Shown here: piece after piece, positions 22,101 through 32,315 of the stretch
Position numbering within the stretch: position 1 is the stretch's first letter
Layout: every line of letters starts with the position of its first letter
Assembly (NCBI GenBank): GCA_001599755.1
Contig: BCHX01000001.1
Span: 4,464,001-4,528,000, forward strand
From: Gliomastix tumulicola
Taxonomy: Eukaryota > Ascomycota > Sordariomycetes > Hypocreales > Bionectriaceae
Direction: 5' to 3'
Length of the DNA: 64,000 nt
Position numbers and translations under genes: made by a program
The notes under the pieces: generated by a model
What the model was told of the DNA's origin: nothing
Database searches by the model: none
The model's input: only the letters and a program-made list of their open reading frames with translations

Positions 22101-23291
22101 CTTTAGCCCTTTAGTTACTTTATTTAAGTCTCCTCTCTTCTTTAGCCTCTTAATAAAAGTATCCTTTTATTAAATATTAGTTATAGTAAAGTAAAGATCC
22201 TACTTATAGTCTATAAGGTTATAATAGTACTTTAATAAATCCCCTATAGTACTACTAGATATTCTTTCTTTAGTTACCCTATTAAGTATATACTAAAGCT
22301 AGGCTCCTTATATAATTATAACTACTACTCTATAAGTATAATAAATAGTCTCTAGGTATAACCTAGTAACTATATAAATAGAGGACCCTATAGGTTAAGG
22401 TATTATTATTTATATTAATTACTTTATATCCTTTAGTTCCTTTTAGTAGAATTACTATAAGAATATTAATAAGTAGTTATACCTTAAATAATTTAACTCT
22501 TCTTAATCTTTTAACCCTACTATTTATAATAATATATTTACTAGATTTAAATAACCTAGCTAGTACTTAATCTTAAAGTTAAATAATATTAAATAGTTTA
22601 ATACCTATATTTACCTATTAGATAGCTTAAGTTTCTTTATTAAATAGCTATAATTAAGGTAATTTATAATAACTATTACCTTATTAGTATATACTAAATA
22701 GTATCTTTATACTTTAAAGGAAGCTATTATAGTTAGTATCTCTATATTTAGTATTAAATATTAAAGTTTAGCCCCTTTTAACTTATAAAATATATAAGCT
22801 ATAGAATACTAAGCTTCTTACTACTTTTATATTAAGACTATACTAATTATATAGTTAGAGGTATTTATCTTAATCCTTATTAGTAATTCTAGGTTATAAT
22901 AAGCTAATATAGGTTCCTTAAGGAATTTCTATTTTAACTTATTAAATACTACTTTTTTATAGCTCCTAAGCTATAAGATCCCTCTTATTAAGCTCTTTAT
23001 AAGGTCTATAAGGGGTATTATAATATAGCTATAGTTCTTAATAAATTATTAGTAGTAGCCTATAAAGCTAAGGAAGAATTATACCTCCCTAATACTAGTT
23101 AAAATTAGTTACTTTACTATAACTTTAATATATTCTTACTCTATATAGAGGCCTCTAGGAGATATAATAAACCCTAAGAAGAATACCTATATAGTTAAGA
23201 ATTTATACTTCTCTAAATTAGTATATAACCTATATTATTATAGCTTCTCTAGTACTTAATAAATATATAATATATACTTAGTATAGTTATT

Positions 23292-23321
23292 ACTATATAC
23301 TAGAATATTATTTAAGTAAAC
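23292..23321 (-). pseudogene. Remnant of Ty3/Gypsy reverse transcriptase active site
   Basis: Read on the minus strand from 23321, ten codons spell V-Y-L-N-N-I-L-V-Y-S. Ty3/Gypsy reverse transcriptases have Y-L-D-D-I-L-V/I-Y-S here; the two Asp-to-Asn changes are each a single G-to-A transition, as expected from RIP. The surrounding frame is broken by many stop codons. This is the only pol motif I read with confidence. Confidence 0.75.
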
Positions 23322-25821
23322 TATATAAATTATATTAATATATTTATATAAGGTATTATTAATATACTCTTAGAAGATAATTAAAGTATTAGTTAAACTA
23401 AAGGGTATAATATAGTACTTAAAATATTTATAGTAATACTAAAAAGCTATCTTCTACTTATCCCCTTTACTAATATATAGCTAGTAGTATATATTCTTTA
23501 GGTTAATCTTTATATATACTTAGGTATACTATAAGGTATTAAAGATCTAATTTATTAAGGGTAAAGAGGTATAATTCTTATAAGTTATTTAATTTAGTAC
23601 TTTATAGTTAATATAAAGTTATAGCTTCCCTCCTTTCTTTAGTATAAAAAGGATTAATATACCTAATAAACTAATTAACTACTAAATTTAGCTAAGTTAT
23701 AGTACTTTATTAATATACTCCTTAAGAACTTCTAGCTTTTTCTTAGTAAGGGTATATATAAGTCCTTAAGGTAGAACCTTCCCTTCTTTTAGCTTAATAA
23801 AGTATATCCTTCCTTTAAGTAGTAGAAGTATAGCTATAGTATTATTATTAAATATATCTATAAAGTTATTATATTTTAGTAGTAATTTTACTATAGGTTT
23901 ACTATTAAATAGCTTTTAATTTTTAGTTTCCCCTTTATTATCTCTAAGGTTTAACTTCTTAATAAGTATTACTATATAAGCTATATTCTAAATATTATAG
24001 TAAGCTTACTTTAAATTTATAGTAATAGAGATATCTTTAGTAATTAATAGGTAGTTCTAATAGTTATATTTAAATAAGATAATAAAATTAATTAACTTAA
24101 ATTAAAGTAAGTTAATAATTATATTCTCTTTAATCTCTATAACTATAAGGTAAGTTAATTATCTCTTTACTATATTTTAGTTATTTTTTAACTTTATTAC
24201 TTTTATAAATTTCCCCTTAAATAGTATAATTAGTATATTTATAAATAGTAACTTTAATAGTAAGCTAATTAGTAAGACTAATTTATTAAGTATAAAGTAA
24301 AGGTATAGTAAGTTATAGTTAATACTAGAATTTAGTAATATTATTACTATAATTTAGCTACCTTCTAGCTATAACCTTACCTTTTACTTTATTTACTTAC
24401 TTTTCTAGCTTATATATTCCTAGGTGTAATATACTATTAGTTCTTTATTAGGGTTACCTCTAGTAGGTTTATAGGGAGTATATAGTAAAGCACTAGTATA
24501 TAGGCCTTAGTTAGGTAGTTAAGTTCCCTTAAGTATATCTTTATACTTAGCTACTATATAATTTATTTAACTATAGTAATAACTAGGTTTAGGGTATATA
24601 CTATAATAATAAGCTTTACTATATTTCTAGTATATTAAACTATTAGGTTACTATTTAGTTATACTATAATTACTATTAATAAGTAGTAAAGTAACTAAAT
24701 TAAGCTTAATAGTTTTAAATATATAGATTAAGTTATAAGCTAGGGTATATATATCTAGTAATATTTTAACTATAACTCCTTATTAATATAATACCTATAT
24801 AATATTAGGGATACCCTAGCTAATAACTAGTAACTTTATTACTAATATAAAATAATATAGAATTTAGCTAATATAGTATAGGTTAAGCTTCTCCCTAGGT
24901 AACTTTACTTTAGTAGTCTCCTAAAGGTTAAGGAAAGCTTAAAATAACTACTTAAATTACTAATAAAAAGCTTTTAGCTTACCTATAGCTTTATAAGTAT
25001 AAGTTAGCTTATTACTAAAGCTATTTTATATTTATACCTTAAAGTCTTCTTAAGTATAGTTATAAATACTATTACTATTATAAATTATATAAGTAACTTA
25101 TTACTATTTAATTTCTCTTTAAAAGCTACTTATAGCTAGTATAATCTTATAATATAAGATATTAAAACTCTTAGGGTTTATATAAAAGAGGTCTTTATAT
25201 TTAATAATAAAGGTTTAAAGTTCTATTTAACTTTTACTATAATATTTAAAGGTAATAAGTAAAACCTTCACCTAGTTATTAATATAAGGTTACTTAAGTT
25301 AATTAATAAAAAAGGGGTTAGCCCTCTACTATTCTTTTATATTAAGGTTACCTCCTTTCTTAAGAATAGTTAAATAAGTATACTTCTAGCTAAGTTATAA
25401 TATAACTTTAAGTTAATTAATATATTTATTAATATATTATTCCTCTTTACTATAATAAGGTTCTTTATTTATTAATCCCTTAATAAAAGTTTAATAATCT
25501 AGGTAAAGGTCTATTATTTTTACTTTTTTATTACCTTTATATAGCTTAGGTAAAGTATTCTTAGTATAAGTAATTAGCTTAATTAAAGGTTCTACTAATA
25601 TTAAGGGGTTAATAAAACCTTAGTCCTTTTATAGTATATTAATAGCTTAGGTATTACTTAATTACTATATAGAAAGTATATTTCCTATACTCTAGGGGGT
25701 ACTTAAGTTACTTTCTTCTACCTAGGTAGCTAGAATTATATTAGGAGTAGGCTACTTACACTTAGCTATTTATATACCTTAGATAGCTTCCTCTTTTATA
25801 GTGGATTAAGAGAGATTAACT

Positions 25822-26048
25822 TATTAAGATTAGGTCTTAGAATAAAGTAAAAAAGGTGAAAGGGTATATAGAAGATAGTATATTAGGTGTAAGGTATAGG
25901 TAAATATATAGCTAGGGGTAGGTGTATAACTATATTAATCTCTAAGGCTCCTACTAGGTCTAACCATCTGGCCTTCTTTTATGCTTTATCTCCCTCCACG
26001 TGACTTCCCCACTTAGGTCTAGGGTAAATGGTGAACCGGCTTCTGACA
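25822..26048 (-). repeat. Right LTR (5' LTR of the minus-strand element)
   Basis: 227 bp, aligning without gaps to 17950-18176. Here the inner (left) part is AT-shifted, while the outer part from about 25960 on keeps GC, including CACGTGAC and GAACCGGC; it ends CTTCTGACA. Confidence 0.92.
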
Positions 26049-26053
26049 CTTCG
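26049..26053. repeat. Right target-site duplication CTTCG
   Basis: Copy of the five bases at 17945-17949. Confidence 0.9.
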
Positions 26054-26893
26054 GCTCAGGGTTGTCCCACTGTCTGCCGTCTAATTCTGATCGCTGCGGG
26101 CCTGAATCCATGTCTGGTGAATGAGTAGCGCGCGGGAGTCGTCCTGAGGAGGTCTTGGTACAGTAGTAGGCACGCACGGCTAGTAGTAGCAGCTGTAGTG
26201 AGGGCGCCCTCTTGGACCAGTTAGCGCCCCTGGGGAAAGCTACCCGCCAACCTGCCGGCCGGATGGCTCGGAAGTGATCACCAGTCGGAGAGCCACCGAC
26301 GGGTTCTCAGCGCGCGCGCGCAGCGCCCAAGACCCCGCAAGATCTTGCAAGAGCCGGCCAAAGGAGCAGAGGGGCAATGGAAAGGGATGGGTTTAGCACG
26401 GATGAGTGACTCGCGCCGCAGACATGCCCAGGATTGGGCCCGATGGCGGCGACATCAGACCATGTAATTGACCATCCACCATCACGGATTAAAAACCGTT
26501 AAGAGGGAGGGGAATCCAGGCCCCAATTCACTACGGAATGGTGTCGATTTTCCCCCTCTAAACCGGGGTTGCTGGCTTGGCGGGCGAGGACTTTAGCAGC
26601 GACCTCTGTATCAGCTACGTGCTTCCCATTCAAGTCAGTTGAGTACCTAAATATAGGTGCACATAATCCACAATGAAGTGCTGTTCGAATTAATATCAGC
26701 CACGTCAGCGGTTGCCTCGCGCCAAGCGGACTAAAGCCTGCAGTCGGTTAAAGAAAACGGACTGGGGTCCAACAGACTGAGCCGAATAAAAGGCCTAGGC
26801 TCCTTTGAACATTCCTGCTGCAACCCATGACCTATCGTCCTAAATTTTACATGCTTTTCTCAGGAGGGAATCGCTTCACGAATTGCCGCCAAA
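26054..26893. other. Intergenic region, upstream of the kinase gene
   Basis: Normal GC content with a GC-rich alternating run near 26311-26321. No supported frame. Holds the promoter of the kinase gene; GAATAAAAGG at about 26784-26793 is a possible TATA-like element. Confidence 0.5.
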
Positions 26894-28630
26894 ATGGCCT
26901 CCCTTCGGCGCCGCTTCAACAGGACCAACAATCAACAGCAGCCTTCCAGAAACACAGCCGTCTCTAGTAACCAACCGCTCACTCTTGACTACAACGCTGT
27001 ATGGGGCAATTTGAGGAACAGGGACCCAAACCCAGACCAAATTTTCAAAGAATTCCTACCCGAAAGCGTGATAGCTGAACTTGTCACTGAGGTCAATGTT
27101 ACTCGGACTCTGAAATCCTCTCCGAGCTGGACTTCTCGCGACCTGGACATCCGCCCATTGACTCGCTACGTTATGAATGGCGCCAAGAAGATATTCCTGA
27201 CTCTTATCCTGTCGGACGCCTTGGAGAATCTGGGAAAGCTCCGTGCCTTAGGGCTCACAGATCGCAGCTTACCTCTGTAAAGAGAAATCTTGTGTCCCGA
27301 GTGTGAGTGAGGTAAACGACCGATAGGCTGACTTCCCGCTTTTGTACTTAGACCTTGGTACGAGAACACGGACAGAGACCTGAGAATCAGAATCTCAAGC
27401 GCTGAATCCCGGTGGAACGAGGGGTGGAATACAAAAAAATGGCATGACTTCTACTCTAGTCAATGGGTTGTCATCGCAGCCGTGTTCGATGAAAGAAGAT
27501 TCGAATTCGAACTGAAACCGTCAATCCGACTCCCATATCTTCCTTCCGGCGACCGAAACCAGTCTGGGAATTTTGCTACGGTGCGAAAGGTTACCCTTCG
27601 AGGGGATCATTACCTATCACCAGTAGGTTCCTACCCACATTCAGCATTCCCAACTATAACGAGTGAAATTTACACTAAGCTCACTATTTTTTTATTTTTT
27701 TTACCTCACATCTAGGACAACTCCACCGGCAACGACCGGGTCGTTGCTGTGAAGAGCTTAAGGCTTGATACTTACTCACATGCCAAACGGGAGAAGTTTT
27801 ACAAAAAGGAGCAGAAAACGCTCAATCTAATGAGAAGGTTACAACACCCGAACCTGATCGAAGCGATCGCGGCATACAGGATAGGAGATGAGAGGCACTT
27901 TGTGTTTCCGTTTGCTGCTGGGGGGAATCTTCGCAATCTCTGGAGCCGTTCCGAGAACCTGCCGCATCGTGACAAGGTCCAGTGGGCTTTGTTCCAGATG
28001 AAGGGCATCGCTAGTGGCATCCGGCTGCTGCATAAGCACAAAACACGTCACGGCGATGTGAAACCAGAGAACATCCTCTGCTTCCCCGCTGACTCCTCGA
28101 CACCCGGCCACTATACCCTGGTCATCGCCGACGTTGGTCTTGCAAAGTTTCACTCTCAATACACCCGATACAGGACAGTGAATACAACGACGGAGCATGG
28201 GTCCACGCTCTACGAGCCCCCAGAAGCGTTGGACAGGATTCTACCGCGCAGATATGACGTCTGGTCGATGGGTTGCGTATTCCTGGAATTCGTGGTTTGG
28301 CTGCTCCACGGCTACGAGGGACGATCAGGGGCAAATCAGTTTCGCACAGAGCTCTCACGGCAACAACCATACGGCAGGTTCTGGACGAGGGATGGATCTG
28401 CTCCTCCAATTACGCACCGGATGGTCCAGAACCGGATACGCACGATTTTGAGGAACGACTCTCAGAGCAGCTGTCCCATCCAAGTCTTGACCAGACTGAT
28501 TGATTCCAGGCTCCTTCTGACCAAGTCGAGAGAACGTGCAGAGTCGAAAGAGATCTTGGAAAGCATGGAGCGTATATGTCAGGGATGTTTAAGACATGAT
28601 GGTTGCACAGGTTGTAATGCTAGGAATTAG
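26894..28630 (+). CDS. Protein kinase-domain protein with fungal N-terminal region
   Basis: Three exons: 26894-27276, 27352-27622, 27716-28630 (522 aa). Intron 1 (75 nt, GTAAAG...TTAG) and intron 2 (93 nt, GTAGGT...CTAG) restore one frame through the kinase N-lobe. The first 170 residues include LTDRSLPLPW and a W.DFYSSQW segment, a pattern seen ahead of the kinase domain in many fungal kinases from HET/NLR-rich regions. Kinase features: SGNFATVRKV as a relaxed glycine loop (about 199-208), VAVK (K231), HGDVKPEN catalytic loop (H330, D332), DVG in place of DFG (D357), EPPEALD as the APE equivalent, then DVWSMGC. Catalytic Lys and both Asp are kept, so activity is likely, probably Ser/Thr. It lies 0.85 kb from the retrotransposon. 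Confidence 0.82.
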
Positions 28631-29449
28631 CGGCTAGGATAGAGGCCGCCCTCTAGGTCATAAATATGTAATGACCCAACCGCATGGTCGCAGGGATTAC
28701 AGACCCAGTGGGACAGGTAGACACTACGGAACAAAGACTAAAATCTATAACCCTACTTCCCCTGATCAGGCGACCGAAACTTATTCCCTGACACACTGCA
28801 AATCACGAATCAGTCACATCCAGCCTCATACGCACAGCCTGCGAACCTATGCCTCCATCAGGCCTGTCAATAGAAATTCACAGCGTCACTAGCAATTAAT
28901 GCCTTCAACCCCAATGTGATGTTTTGTCTCAAGGCTCGTGCTGTGGATTTATTTATGCTCAAATTTGAGATGTGGTATGTTGAGTTGTCGACTCGATCTG
29001 TGTAGATCTCGCGGGTGAAAGAGCAAGGTTGTATAAGTGCGGGCAGCCCCACCGGAGTTTGAGGTGCTTCTGGCTGACTAATTCTCCAACGTCCGGCACG
29101 ACCACTAAGGAAATGTATAGGGTAACTGGAGGAGTTGACGACGAAGCACGCGACGATGTTTCTACAAAGCACTATATTCAGGGGCCTGAATCTAAACCTG
29201 GGCACGGCTTTAGCGGCGAGCATGTTGAGACCGCGATTAGAAACATGTACGCGGGGAAAGGGACAAACTAGTATTTCTATTCAATAGCAGCTGCTATGAA
29301 GAATGACGTGATAGATTGAGCAGGCGTTCTTAGTGAAGGGAACATTCGGATAGGGAGGTGCATGACGATACGCAAAGATGGGAACCGGGCAGTCTGATAT
29401 CCAAACAGAGAGCTTGCTGTAGCAAAATCATGTACATGGTTCATTCAAA
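28631..29449. other. Intergenic region between kinase and HET gene
   Basis: About 0.8 kb separating the convergent 3' ends of the kinase and HET genes. It contains an LTR-like fragment at 28667; otherwise nothing supported. Confidence 0.55.
28667..28730 (+). repeat. 5' end of an LTR related to the solo LTR at 18629
   Basis: TGTAATGACCCAACC..CATGGTCGCAGGGAT.ACAGACC.AGTGGG aligns with the first 45-50 bp of the solo LTR at 18629 with a few changes and one 2-3 base gap. Similarity fades after about 28730, and I cannot define its other end or a target duplication, so it may be truncated or a diverged family member. Confidence 0.6.
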
Positions 29450-32086
29450 TCATACTAACGAAACATCCTCCCAAGCAAAGCCATCCCGATCGAGCGCCTC
29501 TCCCTTCATCAAGCCATGGACATAACAGTCTCCTACGAATCTGAACGTCGTACCATCAGCGGGCTCCGGCTCCCGCCTCAAGACGAACGGCGCATGGCCC
29601 CCAGCGAGAATAAAGACCAGATCCCCCGGCTGTGACGACAGCGGCCCCGCGCCGATATACCCCCCCTTCGTCACGAACAGCCTCCTCCCCAACATGACGC
29701 TGGCCATGCCGCGCTCGAATATGCCCCCTTCCATCATGAGCTTCCCGTGGTCCCTTATGTCGATCCCGTTCTCGGCAAACAGCTGCAGGTACGCCGGTCT
29801 GGCGGCCTCGCCGGCCGCGATGCGTGCCTCGAGATCCCTGTCCAAGAGCAGCATCGTCTGCAGGGTGTCGTAGTGGCGGGCGTAGTCCGACGGTGCTGGG
29901 GAGATGCCGGACAAGCTGCGGTCGCCGACGAGTGTCCTCCACAGCGCCTCGGATAGGGGACATCCAGAGTGGTACGTGGGCGGCAGGTTCTCGACCATTG
30001 CGGCCCATTCTTGCGGCTGGTCACTTACGTTGGTGAGGGCAGACTTCTCGCTCGCGAGCGTGGATATCTCGTCGATTTCAAAGCCCGAGAGTTGCAGCAC
30101 AGAAACGCCGTCCGCGGTCGTCCACTTCGGCTCAGCCTTCGACGAGCCAGCCGCGGAGTAAAACCCTCTGTTCGCCCCGGCCTTCCATGTGGCGATGGGC
30201 GTGCGGACGAGATCAGCGGTGAGGTCCGGAGCCCACGAGGGCAGTCCCGCGAGCTCACGCCTGGAGGCATCTTCAACCTGGCTGAGCACGTCCAGATCGC
30301 CGTCGTCTTGGATACACTTGACCGTGTAATCCGCATAGATCTGCTCGACCGGCAGATCGTACATCGGCATGGTCCAGCCCTTGGTGCTCCAGGCCCAGTC
30401 GGGATACTGCCGCTCAAACTTGACCGAGTACTCCAGGCTGTCGAGTGTCTTGCGGTCCCCAATGACCAGAGGCGTCAGGTCTATGGGGTTGTCGGACTGT
30501 GCCTCTTCAGATTTGGGCTTGGCCTCGAGGCACTCCAGCAACCAAGACGTGCCTTCTCGGAAACGAGTCACCTCCTCTTTGATGTCGGGCATGCTGCAAA
30601 TCTCGACAAACAGGTCCGACTCGCAGTACTCCCCGATGAGCAGCGAGTAGGAGGATATGCCGCCAGAGAACATCTTCAGCGCCTTGGACGCCCAGTCACC
30701 CGCGCGCTGATGGTCGCGACTCTTGCCCCGATGGTCCGTCTCGAATCTGGGGATGTACTCGAGGCCGCTCATCGTCTTGTTCATGATGGCCCCGTGCCGG
30801 CCGAGGAACTCGGATGTGCCGTAGTCGTTTTCGGGATGCAGGATGACGTCCGCTACCTCGACGCAGCCGCGGAAGGTGTCCATGACTGCGGTGCGGAGAT
30901 CCTGGATGGTCTTGTCGGTGTGCGTCTGCAGGATCTCGATGGCGATGTCGTCTGCGGATTTCCCCCGCTCGTCCAGCTTGAAGGTGGTGTGCACAGTGCC
31001 GTCCTTGGTCACAGTCTGGGGACCTCCTTCACCCTCCGGGCAGTCCTCTCCGAACAAGTCCCGGTGTCCAAAGTCGTTGATGATGCCGATCAGAGCGAAG
31101 ACCTTGTCTCTCGGGTCGGACGCATCGAAACTTCGTGTCCGCTGCGTCTCCCGCCGGATCGCCAGTCTATCGGCGGGACTCTCAGCACCCTTCATCCACG
31201 CCATAGAGATGGACATGGCGATGAGCAGACAGGAGAAGCTGCTCCCGCTGCCATAGAGCATGTTGATTGGCGCAGTCCATTCGGCACGTTCGAGCGTTCC
31301 GATGGCCTTGGTCAGCGTCGTCCAGGGCAGAGGCTCCAGGTCACCGCAGTAGATGCTCGACGTGAGCGGCGCCGCGATCATCTCCTGCACGATCCAGATG
31401 CGCCGGAAGTTCGGCCTCCCAAACAGCCGCGCCAGCTGCGCCCACGCGTCGGACGGAAACCCGGGCAAGCCGAGACGCCGCATCGCCCGCTCGTCGTACA
31501 GCTGCTGCTCGGGGAGCAGCGTCGGACCCTGGCCGAGGTCGCTGCCGTTGAGCGCCTCGAGCTTCCTGAGCAGCGCGAAGACGGCGTCCGTGAGGTCGCG
31601 CTCCATGCCGAGCCACATGCAGACCTTGGAGGCCGTGTGGTAGATGCGCTGCATGAGCAGGACCTGCGTGGCGCGCTCGGCGAGGTCCTCCTGATTGATG
31701 CACAGCGCGTCTACCCACAGACGAACGGTCTGCGTCTCGTCTCGCAGGCGGAGGAGCGCATCGTTTAGCTCAGTCGTGATGCTGATCTTCTGTCCGTCGC
31801 AGCGGAGGAAACGGGAGGGAGTTGGTGCTGATGGATTCTGCTCCCTCGCACCAGCCAGACTGTCGTATTCGGGGTTCCTCCAGCAGTAAGACAGCGCTGT
31901 GTAGGATGGCGTTTCTGGCGCTCCAATTGCATGGATCTCGAGACGGCAGTCCAGCGGGCTGCTGCCATCGCCAGGTCGCAGATGCAGGAGACGGAAGTGG
32001 TCGCCCTTTGATGGCAGCTGATGATATTTCGGCGTGGCGAGGGCATCGCGGCCCTCAGTTTGACCGTGTTCTTCATTTGTCGCCAT
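29450..32086 (-). CDS. Heterokaryon-incompatibility (HET) domain protein
   Basis: Intronless, 878 aa, starting MATNEEHGQT at 32086. The three HET blocks are present: YTALSYCW at about residue 62, RLWVDALCINQED at about 120, and the MQRIYHTASKVCMWLG segment after it. The C-terminus has the usual GYIGAGPLSSQPGDLV and FVGDCYVHGLM(K)GEA elements. HET proteins trigger cell death when incompatible individuals fuse, or act as effectors of NLR proteins; which applies here is unknown. The gene is downstream of the PKS on the same strand with only 229 bp between them. Long open frames on the opposite strand (up to 599 codons at 29969-31768) are shadows caused by high GC3. It is intact. Confidence 0.92.
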   Translation of the reverse strand: MATNEEHGQTEGRDALATPKYHQLPSKGDHFRLLHLRPGDGSSPLDCRLEIHAIGAPETPSYTALSYCWRNPEYDSLAGAREQNPSAPTPSRFLRCDGQKISITTELNDALLRLRDETQTVRLWVDALCINQEDLAERATQVLLMQRIYHTASKVCMWLGMERDLTDAVFALLRKLEALNGSDLGQGPTLLPEQQLYDERAMRRLGLPGFPSDAWAQLARLFGRPNFRRIWIVQEMIAAPLTSSIYCGDLEPLPWTTLTKAIGTLERAEWTAPINMLYGSGSSFSCLLIAMSISMAWMKGAESPADRLAIRRETQRTRSFDASDPRDKVFALIGIINDFGHRDLFGEDCPEGEGGPQTVTKDGTVHTTFKLDERGKSADDIAIEILQTHTDKTIQDLRTAVMDTFRGCVEVADVILHPENDYGTSEFLGRHGAIMNKTMSGLEYIPRFETDHRGKSRDHQRAGDWASKALKMFSGGISSYSLLIGEYCESDLFVEICSMPDIKEEVTRFREGTSWLLECLEAKPKSEEAQSDNPIDLTPLVIGDRKTLDSLEYSVKFERQYPDWAWSTKGWTMPMYDLPVEQIYADYTVKCIQDDGDLDVLSQVEDASRRELAGLPSWAPDLTADLVRTPIATWKAGANRGFYSAAGSSKAEPKWTTADGVSVLQLSGFEIDEISTLASEKSALTNVSDQPQEWAAMVENLPPTYHSGCPLSEALWRTLVGDRSLSGISPAPSDYARHYDTLQTMLLLDRDLEARIAAGEAARPAYLQLFAENGIDIRDHGKLMMEGGIFERGMASVMLGRRLFVTKGGYIGAGPLSSQPGDLVFILAGGHAPFVLRREPEPADGTTFRFVGDCYVHGLMKGEALDRDGFAWEDVSLV

Positions 32087-32315
32087 CGTATCCAATATTC
32101 CCCTCGCTGGAGTTGGAGGTGGCAGCTGTGCTGTGGTGGAATTTATTATTGGCGGCCGATCACTAGTCTTTATACCTGAGCAGAGCTGAACTGAGCTGAG
32201 CCGAGCTGACCTTGTTTGGGGGCTGATGTTCACGTGCCTCCTGCATATACGCTATACGAGCCCCCAAAGTGAGACATTCTTGCATCCATTTCATTCCGTG
32301 TCTCAGGATCACACG

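Larger units (their letters stand above)
17950..26048 (-). mobile_element. RIP-mutated Ty3/Gypsy LTR retrotransposon, minus orientation
   Basis: 8,099 bp bounded by two 227-bp LTRs and a CTTCG duplication. Between the LTRs the sequence is extremely AT- and TpA-rich with almost no CpG and stops in all frames, the signature of RIP. Removing the nested solo LTR and its extra duplication copy leaves about 7.6 kb. Orientation comes from an RT core on the minus strand at 23292-23321 (V-Y-L-N-N-I-L-V-Y-S, where Gypsy has the two catalytic Asp) and from a purine-rich tract on the minus strand adjoining the left LTR (complement of 18180-18190, GAGGGAGTATC), placed as a polypurine tract would be. The order implies gag near the right end and integrase toward the left. 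No reading frame survives, so it is non-autonomous now. Confidence 0.92.

Noticed and set aside
18177..25821. Search for intact gag or pol frames in the AT-rich element
   Set aside because: Stop codons in all six frames at short intervals; only the RT core could be read reliably.
29969..31768. 599-codon open frame on the plus strand opposite the HET gene
   Set aside because: Frame-locked shadow of a high-GC3 gene; its translation has no domain, and the minus-strand HET motifs are unambiguous.
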